Below, piece by piece: positions 44,532-55,917 of a stretch of 64,000 nucleotides of DNA. Positions within the stretch are counted from its first letter, which is position 1. Each line of letters opens with the position of its first letter. Both the position numbers and the translations under genes were made by a program. Location of the stretch: the NCBI GenBank assembly GCA_942159475.1, contig OW804097.1, positions 33,988,298 to 34,052,297 of the forward strand. The letters are read 5' to 3'. The stretch is from Sthenelais limicola (lineage: Eukaryota > Annelida > Polychaeta > Phyllodocida > Sigalionidae). Under the pieces are notes generated by a model. That model was given only the letters and a program-made list of their open reading frames with translations, ran no database searches and was not told the DNA's origin.

Positions 44532-44764
44532 GGGTCAGATTTTCAGAAAATGTACAATTGGCAGTTCTGCACATTTAGGAAATTCTGCTAAATTAGGCTG
44601 AAAAATGAAGAATACCTGGTATATCTGAGTATATTTGGTATCGCATTGATTTAAAGTATCAGTTCCGTTGTTAAAATGCATTTTGAAGCTTATTTTTGTC
44701 TTAAATGTGGGTTATTTCAGAGGATTGGTGAATGCGAATTGTACATTTTTTGAAAATCTGACCC
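44532..44764 (+). mobile_element. GGGTCAG MITE, subfamily A
   Basis: Full length, flanked by ATGT/ATGT. Confidence 0.9.
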
Positions 44765-45318
44765 ATGTATGCCCAGAGAATCATTAGTGTGAAACCATGG
44801 AAACAGCACGGCAGTAAAGTATCCACAGGGCTACCAGAAACCCCACATGTCAAAATTCCCTGATATTTCGCTGACAAATTCCATGTTTCCCTTACCAATA
44901 AGACGAAAATAAATCAGTCCCACGGGCGTCCTTTCCTTTATTCTAGTTTATGCCCGGAATTCGCCAAACCTTTGATAACAAAATATAGACTAAAATAGTT
45001 GCATAGACATAAAGTTTATTTGTTAAGAAAAAACTGGAATCTTGCGAAATTTTCTTTTCCTTGATATACACAAATTATGAGGGAGTGAGAGACCTACATG
45101 TTTATCGCGTATCTAGATCAGGAAATTCCATGTTCCCGGACAAGGGGCGCCTTTCCTGAAGTTTTCTCGAGAACTTCCCAAATAGCCTGACAATTTACCG
45201 CCTTGGAAAATCGTGTGACAGCCTTGCGTCCATTACATATATATCGTGTTATAATGATTCAGGGGACCCAGCTAAGGTAATGTATGTTGCAGCTCCCAGT
45301 AAAAGTACCTTTAAGTAA

Positions 45319-45428
45319 AGGCCCTAGTCCACTAAGCTGATTCTCATGCGACTCTCACAGAAATTAGTGTAAAAGGGTCCTCTGCGGCGCTAAATCGCTA
45401 GAGAATCAGCTTAGTGGATTAGGCCCTT
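45319..45428. mobile_element. Q-family short palindromic MITE, copy 3
   Basis: Ends AGGCCCTAGTCCACTAAGC and GCTTAGTGGATTAGGCCCTT. Confidence 0.87.
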
Positions 45429-45507
45429 AACAGTATATCCTACTCTAAAGGTTGCAGGTGTAGAGATTAGTTCAATAGAGATAAGTGACTTTGTAATGCG
45501 TGTACCT

Positions 45508-45743
45508 GGGTCAGATTTTCAGAAAATGTACAATTCAATTTCGCCAATCTTCTGAAATAACCCAGATTTCAGACGAAAATAAACTTCAAAATACAGTTCA
45601 ACCTAACCAAATAGATTGCTAGAATCAATGGAATGCCAAATATACTTGAATTTACCTAGTATTGGCCAAATTTCAGCCTATTTTTAGCATAATTTACTAA
45701 ATCCGTACAACTGCCAATTGTACATTTTCTGAAAATCTGACCC
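45508..45743 (-). mobile_element. GGGTCAG MITE, subfamily B
   Basis: Full length, flanked by ACCT/ACCT. Confidence 0.9.
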
Positions 45744-45959
45744 ACCTGTTTACTGCACCGATAAACAATCAATAGATGTCCAATTCTTAATTATATTCTA
45801 TGTACATGTAATTATGAATAAAAGTTTTATATATATATAATAGAAAGCAGTGGCAGCAGGTGTGGACAAAATATAATATCATAAAGCGCTTGAAGAATTT
45901 GCATCGAAAATATACCTAGATCCTATTGTAAAACACATTACTGTGCAGCTAACCTTACT

Positions 45960-46210
45960 AAAGGGGTACCCACACAGAGCTCATTCTACGGCCGATTTGG
46001 CCTTAAGATTATGTCTACGATTTAATTCCAACCCACGATTAGTCGTAGGACCCTAAGACTAATCGTACGACTAATCGTGCTACTTTTTGTTCCCTGATTT
46101 GGAGATCACATGACCGATTTCACCGCCGATTCACCGATATTTAGTCGTACGATTTGGACATTTTTTTCAGTTTCAGGTATTTTTTTCAGTTCTACAATCT
46201 GTGTTGTCAG
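45960..46210. repeat. TCGTACGA-rich inverted-repeat region
   Basis: Repeated ACTAATCG and CGATTAGTCGTA words in both orientations, with TACGGCCGATTTGG resembling P-family ends. It may be a decayed palindromic element. Confidence 0.5.
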
Positions 46211-46515
46211 TGTGGGGTCCTGATCAGTCGTAGCTTTTCCTATAATGGTCTATGACAGATCGGGAGAGGTCCTACAACATTCCATATAATGGAAAGTCAT
46301 GGCCAGACCCCCGATTTATTTAAAATATGATTTTTTATTTGGAAAAAATAATTTCCGATACCATTTTTTTTCACCGAAAACTCAAAACTCTGTAACTTCT
46401 AATGTATTAGGAGTACAATAATATGTCGTACATTAAATGAAAGGTAATTTTGTTGTCTACAAATCATTTAATATGCACAAACAATTTGTTAAAAGAAGTA
46501 AGTTAAATTGTGGTG

Positions 46516-46613
46516 AGGTCAACCCAGTGTGGCATAATTGGTGTGATCCAGCTCAGGGTTCGCAGAAAGTAACAGAAGAAATTAGTAGCTGAGGTCAACC
46601 CAGTGTGGCATAA
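46516..46613. repeat. Direct repeat GAGGTCAACCCAGTGTGGCA
   Basis: Two perfect ~24-bp copies (46516-46539 and about 46590-46613) around a short spacer. Confidence 0.8.
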
Positions 46614-46914
46614 TAAAAACTCGTTGGTTTCAATCGCTTAGAATATTGACTCACAACTCACAATAGTCACGCTCCTTCAACCAACTCGTTAGTTAACCTC
46701 TATTTATCTTGATTATAACATCTGCTGGAGTCAGGATAATAAGGGCACTTATAAATTAGCTTAAGTATGCAGGCGTAGGGACGGGTTGAGATGTAGTATA
46801 CTTTAAGCCGCGTTTCCATGTCCGGCAAATAGTGATTTGTAGTCAGCTCAAGTCGCAGCTGCAGAGTCCATAAACAAGGTACGGTATACTCCCAACTTCG
46901 GCAACACCTGTCGT

Positions 46915-47155
46915 CGTCGCCCTTCTCCTCCCTCTCCTTCTCCTTCTCCTACTCCTCCTCTCCCTCCCTCTCCTCCTCCTCTCCCTACCTCTCCTTCTCC
47001 TCATCTCCCTCCCCCTCTTCTCCTCCTTCTTCTACTCCTCCTCCTCTCCCTCCTTCCTTCTTCAACTCCTCCTCCTCTCCCTCCTCCTCCTCCGTCCTCC
47101 CCCTCCTTCTTCTCCTACTCCTCCTCCCCCTCCTCCTTCTCCTCCTGTTTTCTTC
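46915..47155. repeat. (TCC)n-type polypyrimidine tract
   Basis: About 240 bp almost wholly C and T (CTCCTCCTCCTCTCCCTCC). Such tracts can form triplex DNA. Confidence 0.88.
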
Positions 47156-48417
47156 AGTGTTAAATTGATTAATGTAATCATTCTACTTACAACAATGTAT
47201 GTAGTATGTTTTCCAATAGCTCCACTTTTGTTTTTCTAAAAGATATACAATAAATTCCCCATCCCAAGGATTGAACACTTAAATACTAAGCTAAGAATGT
47301 GTCGGGACTGCAGATTAATTAATGTACCAAGCAACAAGCTGCTAATATGGATAGTATTCATTCCCTAGGGTCCGCTATGTCATATTATAGATGTCTACAG
47401 ACAATTGCTATGGCCTTGGGCTCTCTGATAACGCTTTTGTTTTATGGCCCCGCATGTGTATGTCTCTCTCCGAAGCCTCCTACTATGAATCGGCCTCTCA
47501 ATTCGTGTCTGTTATAGATGAGGTTTATCGCGAAATGTGGTGTGATTCAGTGGCTATTTAAATGTGAAAAAAGCAATTTGATAGCCACATTAGTCTGCAG
47601 GTTGGCTCAGATGAAGGTCCTGTGTATACATGTATTAGTCCAGGGCTATAAAATAGACGTGTTTCATGTGAGGCAAATATTGAGAAATCAACTGTAAAAG
47701 TATAATTTCACATACGATGTCTCCGTTTGAGAAAATATTTCACCAAGTGTTGACAACGAACAGTCATTGTTGATCTGGCTGATGACTTGCCACCGCCAAC
47801 AAGAAAAAAATTAAAAAGTTCTTTCCTTGATCTGACTGGCAATTTCTTGGAGAGAGTTTTGTGTGTGTGAGAATGCAATAAGATGTCTGTGCCCGATGAG
47901 TTGGCCTTGCACTGACTGCCTTTACTCTATCAATCTGTGACGGGTAATACTGTTATCCCATAATAAAACTACTGGTCCAAAGCACTCTCTAACTGGCAGT
48001 GTGGAGTCGCAGTCCTTTGCACAGGCCTTTCTATAGCCTTACCGAGGTTGATCCGCCAGGCTTGATTTACTAAGGTCCAGACCACGTAAATATTGCCCTC
48101 CCTTCTAATTTCCACTCGCTGGCCATTGGCATAATCTCTTGGGGGAACGCTATTGTTCTTTTTTCGTCCTTCTCATAAAGTTGCGGACCTGTGTCCTGTT
48201 AATTCACGAGGTTTTCCTGCTGCCTCTAGGACTAGTATTATAGGTGCTAATATGTGAAATCGACTTTGGAAAGTTGGCTTTTTTTATGTAAGTTTTGTTG
48301 ATATGATGGATGGTTATTATTTTTCTGTATAAAGCTATTTCTTCAGGGTCGATTCATGCAATAGGAGAAGATTTGATGTCAACATTTTCTAGTCCTCCTC
48401 TGTCAAATGTTTGCGGC

Positions 48418-48766
48418 AATAGGTGAGTTGCATAGCCGCCATTTTGAATCTTGATTTGCATGGAATTATGGGAGCAATGGTACAGTATAAAATCTAAAGA
48501 AAACATGTCATGTTCAGCATGGAATATTTATCAATGTTCTAATGTCAATATCCATGTGTTATACATGTTTCCATAACACAAGTCACCATCTTTCCCATCA
48601 TGCATTTGCTTTTCATAGATCATTTATACAACCTATGATATTGTGAACACATTATTGCAACTTTTGATGAAAATATTGCTACATATTTGTATGTCACATT
48701 TCAACCGAATCCATCCCATCATGCACTGTAACAGACATGCGCAGTGGCACATGCAAATCCCCTATT
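48418..48766. mobile_element. S-family TIR element, copy 2
   Basis: Same internal order as copy 1 with ends AATAGGTGAGTTGCAT and ATGCAAATCCCCTATT. Confidence 0.86.
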
Positions 48767-48927
48767 ATTAGAAGCTGGTGAGAACTTCACACGCCCTGAA
48801 TTGACACTCCTTATGCCATGCTCTCTTGTCGCCTAAATCAAATATTGGCTTTCTATTTACCCAATCACACTAGGCTGAAGTAGTTATCTCTTATGTAATT
48901 GTCCATAGCTCACACTATAATATATAT

Positions 48928-49135
48928 GGGTCAGATTTTCAGAAAATGTACAATTCACTTTCACAAATTCTCTGAAATAACCCAAATTTCAGACGAAAAT
49001 AAAGTTCAAAATACAGTTCAACCTAACCAAACAGATTGGTAGAATCAATGCAATGCTGAATATACTCGAATTTACCTAGTATTGACCAAATGTGTACAGC
49101 AGCTGCTAATTGTACATTTTCTGAAAATCCGACCC
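48928..49135 (-). mobile_element. GGGTCAG MITE, subfamily B, small deletion
   Basis: Lacks about 30 bp between GACCAAAT and GTGTACAGC; both TIRs present; flanks ATAT/ATAC. Confidence 0.88.
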
Positions 49136-49464
49136 ATACATAGTAAATATAGAGGAGAATACAATGGAGTGCCTGTAATTGAATATTTCTTGGAAGAGAT
49201 ATTCAATTACTAGCTCGGAGTTCTATTCAGTGTGATATGCCCTTATTAAAGGGTATTTCAATAGAAACCATAGCATAGGGGTCTCAATGCCCATGAAATA
49301 CATTTCTATTATTTACAGTTTTAATTCATGCGTCTCCAATATATTGTGTACACTATACACTACTCGGACTATATCGTGTGCAAACGCCATGTAGCCCTTT
49401 AGAATGATATGACTGCGTGATGATTTACCAAACTATGGATTTATATTTTGGAATAAGATCGGAA

Positions 49465-49658
49465 CACTCTAGGTCCAAACCCTCAGATCAGATAAAAATG
49501 GTATGTCAGCCTACTTCGCTATTCATTTCCTGGCCTAGGAATCGGCGTTTTAATAGGGATATAATGACATTTTGCGGTCTTAATAGAATTAAGCACTTTG
49601 CGGTTTGAGGCGAAATGATTTCCCTTCATTTGAAGGGACTCAACTTTGGGCCTAGACT
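49465..49658 (-). repeat. T-family dispersed repeat, copy 2
   Basis: Inverted copy from CACTCTAGGTCCAAACCCTC to CAACTTTGGGCCTAG. A short plus-strand frame through it is not coding-like. Confidence 0.8.
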
Positions 49659-49708
49659 GGGGAATAGAAAGCCGGCTCCTAAATCCATGTAGAACTCAAC
49701 TCTAATCT

Positions 49709-49760
49709 AGAGGGGAGGGGGATTGGTTGTTTTACGTCCCGTTTTAACACCATACTTTCG
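49709..49760. repeat. Dispersed GTTGTTTTACGCCC-type snippet, copy 2
   Basis: GGTTGTTTTACGTCCCGTTT then TAACACCATACTTTCGTAT, matching 9914-9974. Confidence 0.6.
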
Positions 49761-50048
49761 TATATCTAGAGGCAACCAATCTATTTCTTATTTATCAAAA
49801 TGAACAGTTCTCTGTTGTAGCTGCAGCACAAATGTCAAACACTTTATTTATTACATTGAACAGCGCCCTTTATTCCGCTTATTAACGTGAGTCTTATCAG
49901 TTGTTTTTGTTGGCAACATAATGACACCTCTGTGGGATATATATGGGCTTTATCTCTAAACTTTACATCAATATATTACAGGAAAACAATCCACTAAATG
50001 GCAGGCAATGCCAATGTCATTCTTTTCTGCTCCGACCCTGGGGTGCTA

Positions 50049-50363
50049 TCACATATTTTGTGATTCCCCAATGTTCTGTTCCAGTCTCTCCCTGCTCCCA
50101 GCGACAATACTTAGAGGACCAATCCCAATTCCTATTTCCATGAACGATATCGAAACATTTATCCCTGGTCTATAAACTGTCAGATTTTTATGCCACACGA
50201 TTGTTCCCCTGTGTTCGTCTGAAGATATATTCCGTGTATACACTATGGTAAATATTACCATATTCCCTTGCATATGGTTCCATTTAAATGGTTCAGATAT
50301 AGCATTTGGGATTCCCTGAATTCTATCAACGATGGCAGTTTTAAGATATATGTTCTTAAACAT
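50049..50363 (-). other. Unassigned 104-codon open frame
   Basis: The frame MFKNIYLKTAIVDRIQ ... ending GESQNM is longer than most in this AT-rich region and has a mixed, protein-like composition (VYRPGINVSISF). No domain is recognised. Acceptor-like and donor-like dinucleotides exist nearby but none is strong. It lies inside the MDN1 intron on the same strand and could be chance or a remnant. Confidence 0.2.
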
Positions 50364-50387
50364 TGTAGCTAGCTTATACTGCCACCA

Positions 50388-50475
50388 GATTGTACTATTT
50401 TAATATTTTTTTATTCAGCATTATACTACCAGCAATTATACCAGATTGTATTTTAATATTTTTTATTCAGCGTTT
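50388..50475. repeat. ~55-bp tandem duplication
   Basis: CCAGATTGTA ... TTTTAATATTTTTTATTCAG occurs twice (from 50388 and 50443). Confidence 0.75.
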
Positions 50476-50624
50476 CAACATTATGTAACAAGTACACTGT
50501 TCTCAGTAGTCGCTGAGAAGAGGCAATTTATTAATTACATCAAGAGAAAGAATATATCCAGTTCATACACAAGTAATAAATGGAAGTTACCAACTCACAA
50601 AAATATACGAATATGTTCATACTA

Positions 50625-50808
50625 AAACCCTGCCCACACACAGCCGATTTGCCTCCCGATTTGGGCCTTCCGATGAACCCTATGATTTCATTTCGGATCC
50701 TGGTTTATGTTTTTGAAATAGCATAAGCCAGGATTTAAAAGGAAACCATAGAATTCATCGGGAGACCCAAATCGGGAGGCAAATCGGCTGTGTGTGGGCA
50801 GGGTTTAA
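50625..50808. mobile_element. P-family palindromic MITE, copy 6
   Basis: The ends are AAACCCTGCCCACACACAGC and GCTGTGTGTGGGCAGGGTTT, an almost perfect inverted repeat. Confidence 0.88.
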
Positions 50809-50971
50809 GATACCACCACCAGTCGTATGGTAAACACATAATTTGTAAAAAAAAAACACAAAAAAACCCACGGGGTAACAACAATGTGTTAGACAAAGAA
50901 TAAATATGCAATAAATGTTTGTAATTCGTTTTATTGCTCTATGTGCCTGTGGATCTCTGAGCTATATAACT

Positions 50972-51162
50972 AAAGCCGTGGACACACACAGACGATTTGG
51001 CTCCCGATTGTCCCCCGATTTCGGTCTTCCAATGAATCCCAGGATTTCATTTCCAATCCGGGTTGATGTTATTTCAAAATCATAAACCAGGACTTGAAAT
51101 GAAATCATAAGATTTATCGGAGACCGCAATCGGGAGGCAAATCGGCTGTGTGTGGGCCAAGT
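50972..51162. mobile_element. P-family palindromic MITE, copy 7
   Basis: The left end is of the GCCGTGGACACACACAGACG type and the right end reads GCTGTGTGTGGGCC. It lies only 163 bp from copy 6, in the same chromosomal segment. Confidence 0.86.
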
Positions 51163-51245
51163 CTACAACCTAACCTTTCAATTTTCCATCTAAATTGCAC
51201 CCACCATCTTCTGAATACGTCACTGGTGTTGTCAACAGCAAGACT

Positions 51246-51265
51246 GGGGGGGGGGGGGGGGGGGG
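51246..51265. repeat. G20 homopolymer
   Basis: Twenty consecutive G residues. The length is prone to assembly error and may form a quadruplex. Confidence 0.85.
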
Positions 51266-51891
51266 ATGGCTTGGTTGTTATATGGACGTATACGGTAGTT
51301 GGCTTAGCTCCTATATGCATCATGGGATAAACCTACTTCTCCTCTACCTCCACACCAACCATCTTGCTGCGAAAAATATTAGGTTAATCAGACGCGACCC
51401 AGTCAGGCGTGGCGATTTCCGATAAGATTGGTCTCAGTGGGAACCAGTTTGGCCGTACATCATAGAGGTCTATGGCTCCCACAGTAAATTCCAGCCCCCT
51501 GTGTTTACATTATTTAGTCAGATAAAATACCTCTACCTCTGGAAAAGGATATAATATCGAATGGGGACTTCTTTTTCATGCGCTATTGAAATATTGATGC
51601 AGGGAAATGGATTTTCCCCCGAAAAAGATACTGTATTATGGTTCGCTCTAATTGCTTTCAGCTTTAACATAGGTCCCAGGCGGTCCGACTGCTTTTTGCT
51701 TCGTCAAGGGACGGCTCACATATATGCTGCTTTTAGTTATTGGCAATTATAAGAGTGACTTGGGAGTATTTCAACCAAGCGCAATTATTTGTTTTACGTA
51801 ACAGTTCTTGATTACCCACCTGTTGATTTCCCGATTAATTAAGAAGTGGAGGTGGAGTTTGGTTGTGCATTGTTATGCATATTAAACATGT

Positions 51892-52126
51892 GGGTCAGAT
51901 TTTCAGAAAATGTATAATTCAACTTCGCCTATCCTCTCAAATGACCCAAATTTCCGACGAAAATAAAGTTCAAAATACAGTTTAACCTAACCAAAGAGAT
52001 TGCTAGAATCAATGCAATGCCGAATATTCTCGAATTTACCTAGCATTGACCAAATTGCAGCCTAAGTTTGCACCATTTACTAAATGTGTACAGTTGCCAA
52101 TTGTACATTTTTTGAAAATCTGACCC
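51892..52126 (-). mobile_element. GGGTCAG MITE, subfamily B
   Basis: Full length; flanks ATGT/ATCT. Confidence 0.89.
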
Positions 52127-52351
52127 ATCTATTCCCCAGGTACTAACTCACTACCAGTGGTTCATATACACAGCTATCCACAAATGCCTTGAGTGATGTA
52201 CTATTGTCCTCCTCGCACTAGCATCCATCACCAATGTGGCCATCTACTGAACTTTGCCATCTTATTAATGAATGGATCAATATCCATATAGCAGCAATGT
52301 AACAAGATAAAACTTGGTGAAATTTGGTATCCGGTCATAAGCAATATTTAT

Positions 52352-52584
52352 GGGTAGATTTTCAGAAAATGTACAATTGGCAGCACTACACATTTAGGAA
52401 ATTTTGCTAAATTAGGCTGAAAAATGATAAATACTAGGTATATCAGGGTATATTTGGTATCGTGTTGATTTAACATATCTGTTTTGCTATGTTAAACTAT
52501 TTTTTAAGCTCATTTTAGTCTTAAATGTGGGTTATTTGAGAGGTTTGGTGAAGGCGAATTGTACATTTTCTAAAAATCTGACCC
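52352..52584 (+). mobile_element. GGGTCAG MITE, subfamily A
   Basis: Full length with one base lost from the left end (GGGTAGATTTTCAG). Confidence 0.88.
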
Positions 52585-52837
52585 ATATCCCCCGACAGTT
52601 ACAGCACTTCAACATCTTAATATATAGCACCACGAGACTATCGGCTCTCACGAGACTGGGGGACCTACATGTCAGTGTCTGCGTGGTGGTACTAGGGTTT
52701 GGACATATTGCATTGATGGATGCGGAGGTAGACAGTGTGGTAATTGCCTGGTCACTGGAGGCAGCCATTTCCACAAAGGCAATTGGTGACACGATGTACG
52801 AGCTACACGCAAGCAGATGTGTGGCACTTGGGGCTAG

Positions 52838-53148
52838 AATAGGGGAGTTGCATAGCCGCCATTTTGAATCTTGATTTTCATGGAATTATGGGACTAATGG
52901 TACAGTTTAAAATCTATAGAAAACATGCCCATGTTCAGCATGGTGTATTTATCGACACAAGTCTTTATCTTTCCTTCCCATCATGCATTTGGTTTTCATA
53001 GAACATTTATACAGGCATGATATTGGTGAAAACATTCTTACAATTTTCAATAAAAATGTTGCTGAATATTAGTATGTCAGATTTGAACAGAATCCATCCC
53101 ATGATGCACTGCAACAGACATGCGCAGTGGCACATGCAACTCCCCTAT
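52838..53148 (+). mobile_element. S-family element, first of an inverted pair
   Basis: Runs from AATAGGGGAGTTGCATAGCC to ATGCAACTCCCCTAT, internally shortened. It meets an oppositely oriented copy at a shared CTATAG. Confidence 0.85.
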
Positions 53149-53382
53149 AGGGGACTTCCATGTCCCGCATGTCTGTACAGTGCATCATGGGAAGGATCCT
53201 GTTGAACTCTGACATACGAATATTTGGCAACATTTTTTTGTCCAAGAATTCTGTCAAAAATACTGTCACCAATATCGTCGTAGCTTGTGTAAATGATCTA
53301 TGAAAAGATTTTATACTGTACCATTAGTCCCATAATTCCGTGCGAATCAAGATTCAAAATGGCGGCTATGCAAATCCCCTAT
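53147..53382 (-). mobile_element. S-family element, second of an inverted pair
   Basis: Inverted copy beginning TATAGGGGACTTCCATGTCC and ending AAAATGGCGGCTATGCAAAT then CCCCTA. It lacks about 100 interior bases relative to copy 1. Confidence 0.84.
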
Positions 53383-53383
53383 G

Positions 53384-53465
53384 TTTTTTAAATAACATCA
53401 ACCAGGATTGGAAATGAATTCCTAGGATTCATCAGGAGACCCAAATCGGGGGGCAAATCGGCCAT
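53384..53465. mobile_element. P-family palindromic MITE, half copy
   Basis: The right arm only (AACATCAACCAGGATTGGAA to GGGGGGCAAATCGGCC), abutting the end of an S-family element. Confidence 0.8.
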
Positions 53466-53910
53466 TAGTTCTTTCCCAAACAGGGAATGCCAAATCAGGG
53501 CCAGCACCTTAAACGGTACAAAAGTTGGAAATCAAATGTATCCCCACTTGGGAATTATGGTAAAGGAAAGTAAAGGAGGTAATTGGCTGGAGATTATAGA
53601 GGAAATAGGTGTTGAGTTTCTTTTTAAAACTTTCAAGCTTTTAGCCGAGCTATCGTTTAATGGGGGACAGGGCTCGACGTCCGACATTGGTGCGGGAGGG
53701 ATAAGGCAGAAGAAGGCTAAGGCGGTTTCATCTCGTCTCGTCATATGTGTGAGAAGGAGGGCGCTTTTGCCAGTCACAGACCGCGATACTGAGAAAAAGA
53801 ATAATAAAAAGGAGTAGATAAATCCTCCGTCATTTTTCGCAGATGTTTGTTGCTAATGGAAAAACTATATGGCCTTGAGAGAGACATGTTTTATCTTCTT
53901 AGTCCAATAC

Positions 53911-54112
53911 AGTCTAGGTACAAAGATGGGAAAGTCCCTTTAAACGAAGGGAAAGCCTCTCGCCTCAAACCGCAAAGTGCCAATATAATTCCATTAAGAC
54001 CGCAAAATGTCATTATATTCCCATTAAAACGCCGAATCTTAGGCGAGGACACCGATTTGGAAGCAGGCTGACATACCATTCTTATCTGATCTGAGGGTTT
54101 GGACCTAGAGTG
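53911..54112 (+). repeat. T-family dispersed repeat, copy 3
   Basis: Same block as copy 1, from AGTCTAGGTACAAAGATGGG to GGTTTGGACCTAGAGTG. It abuts a Q-family element. Confidence 0.8.
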
Positions 54113-54214
54113 AATAAGGCGATTCTCATGCGAGTTTGCGCCGCAGAGGACTCTTTTCTACTAAATTCTGTGTCAGAGAATCGCATGAGAATCTGCTTAG
54201 TGGACGAGGCCCTT
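54109..54214. mobile_element. Q-family short palindromic MITE, copy 4 (reversed)
   Basis: The left end is truncated (starts GTGAATAAGGCGATTCTCAT); the right end is intact (CTTAGTGGACGAGGCCCTT). It abuts the end of a T-family copy. Confidence 0.83.
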
Positions 54215-54704
54215 AATGCGCACATTATCGGAGGAAGAGTTGCTATAGTTTTTACAGTGAAGTTGTGATAACATCAACTAAGGACCAGAGTTTGACATGG
54301 CTAACATATTCTTTAATTAATATCGTTGTTCCCTAATGCCTACTTATACTTCATGGTCATTTTCTTTCCAAGCGAACATTATATAGCACTACTGTGGCTT
54401 TTTTCATTGTAGTTCAATTCTTAATTCACCAAACCAGATTGACAAGGAGGTGACACTGTTTCTGAGCAATGCCCAATGGCGGAATTTGAGCCATATTTGA
54501 CAACTTTGGGAAGCTTTCAAAAATAATGCTTTTAGTACGAACACTGATGACTTGCATCCCTGACGGTGCACATTCCTGAACGTGACCTTGAATAAAGTTG
54601 TTCTTTGCAAATAGAGATGCAATCTAATGACTACAACGCAATCTATTAAGGCAGTCCTATCCAGACACCCACATTCCTCGATTCCACATCCAGCGATAAG
54701 CTTA

Positions 54705-55456
54705 ACCACAAGGCTAAGACCAAGGCTAAAGTGGTAATGACCCCCTGAGACTCAGGGGTTCAAATCTGCCTTCTGAACCTGACTGCAGGCTGACTAGGCC
54801 ATCAGCTTAGCCTCAAAATATGGCTAGAAAATTATTTCCGTTCCGGATCTTGGGCACTACTTTTTGACAGCAGTTTCCAATTGCTAATACTAAATATTAT
54901 ACCATCCCAAAAGTTCTCCATGTAATTCTTGTCAGTTTTTGAGGAAGTCGGCATTGATTCTGGCAGGGCAAAGCCTATGGAACCAACAGCCTGGATTCAT
55001 TTTTTATTAGCCCAGGTGCAGAATATTATGCTGTTTGGGGAACCTTGCAATTTTTGTCATATACCAATGTTTTTTGATTGGTTCTTAATCTCCCGAATCT
55101 CCTGATGGAATCAAAGTTCTGTCAAGTCTAGTTTAATCTAGACTAAAACCCGACAGTAAAATTATACATAAATCCTTAGAACCATGACATATGTCTAATC
55201 TCATATCAGACCGTCCATCCAACCTATTCATCATAATTTTGTTCATTCCCATCTCATCTCATTATTTCCACCCCAACTTAGAGGGAAATTGTAAGAATAA
55301 AACTTTACTACGCTACAACAATATACTTACTGAAATGTGTTAGCGAAAATTCAGGCTAATACCGGGCTTGCCCGATCCTTATACACCAATAGCTATGGCA
55401 TATGCCAGCTTACATTCCCTGAATAAAGATATGTTCAAAAAAAAAAAAAAAAAAAT
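54705..55456 (+). mobile_element. Probable retroposon with tRNA-like head and poly(A) tail
   Basis: A box A-like AAGGCTAAAGTGG (54722-54734) and a box B-like GGTTCAAATC (54758-54767) are spaced as in a tRNA promoter. The block ends with AATAAAGATATGTTC and an A18-20 tract at 55438-55456. About 650 bp of unique, non-coding sequence lies between. The left boundary is uncertain and I see no clear target duplication. A long SINE or a processed transcript copy are alternatives. Confidence 0.5.
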
Positions 55457-55581
55457 ACCTTTTGGGGTACAGCTGATGGCCTAGACTGGAACGCTCAGTG
55501 TCCTTATGTTTATGGAGCCACAATGCGCCGATCCCGAGGGCTAGCTTCATGCAGTGACCCGTAGAAAGAATATGAACTTAC

Positions 55582-55666
55582 CTCTCCAAGCAAGTATATT
55601 TCTACACCCCTGTTTCTCATGGCACGTGAAATTTCCCCGTACTGTGGATCCATTGTCAGGATCAAT
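55582..55666 (-). CDS. MDN1: Midasin coding exon, AAA+ sensor/arginine-finger region
   Basis: This 85-bp exon belongs to midasin (Rea1), the dynein-like AAA+ ATPase that remodels and releases assembly factors from pre-60S ribosomes in the nucleolus and nucleoplasm. On the minus strand it is preceded by a pyrimidine-rich tract and acceptor (TTTTTCAG) and followed by a strong donor (GTAAGT). One base completes an upstream codon and 28 codons follow, ending in phase 0. The peptide contains MDPQYGEISRAMRNRG, followed by VEIYLLGE. The SRAMRNRG arginine-finger segment after an LTMDP strand is characteristic of midasin AAA+ modules. No upstream exon was found between here and 64000, so the preceding intron exceeds 8 kb. 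Reading phase 0 instead gives an open frame with no recognisable motif, which I rejected. Confidence 0.9.
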
Positions 55667-55917
55667 CTGAAAAATTGAATTAAAAATCGTTATTGGTATG
55701 ATTGAATATTGAAAGATATCGCTGGTTATAATTATGCTTAAAATATAAAGTTTACTTCGGACACGTTGTGTTTTGTGTGGCCATAACATACGTAGAAAAT
55801 GAGTTCTAAGTAGGGGGAAAGGTCTTTAGTTTCTGTTATCAACCATCATGTTGGAACCAATATAATCATTTAATACAAAGACGGGAGCTGATTAAGAGAG
55901 TCAATTTAACACAGAAT

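Larger units (their letters stand above)
45744..48417. other. Longest MITE-free stretch of the intron
   Basis: About 2.7 kb with only the TCGTACGA-rich region, a direct repeat pair and the polypyrimidine tract. No open frame of interest. Confidence 0.5.
19970..55581 (-). other. MDN1: 35.6-kb MDN1 intron packed with transposons
   Basis: The interval lies between two phase-compatible midasin exons, with the donor (GTAAGT) at 55576-55581 and the acceptor at 19970-19971 on the minus strand. It holds the complete DIRS retrotransposon, about 30 GGGTCAG MITEs, members of the P, Q, R, S and T families, and several tandem arrays. No further midasin-like exon was noticed in it. That the intron is uninterrupted is inferred from phase and from conserved spacing in the protein. 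Confidence 0.75.

Noticed and set aside
52527..52874. 115-codon plus-strand ORF starting in a MITE
   Set aside because: Its first codons are MITE end sequence and the rest shows no domain; other frames starting in MITE ends recur for the same reason.
55582..55666. Alternative reading IDPDNGSTVRGNFTCHEKQG for this exon
   Set aside because: Also open, but the other frame gives the unmistakable midasin MDPQYGEISRAMRNRG and joins in phase with the next exon.
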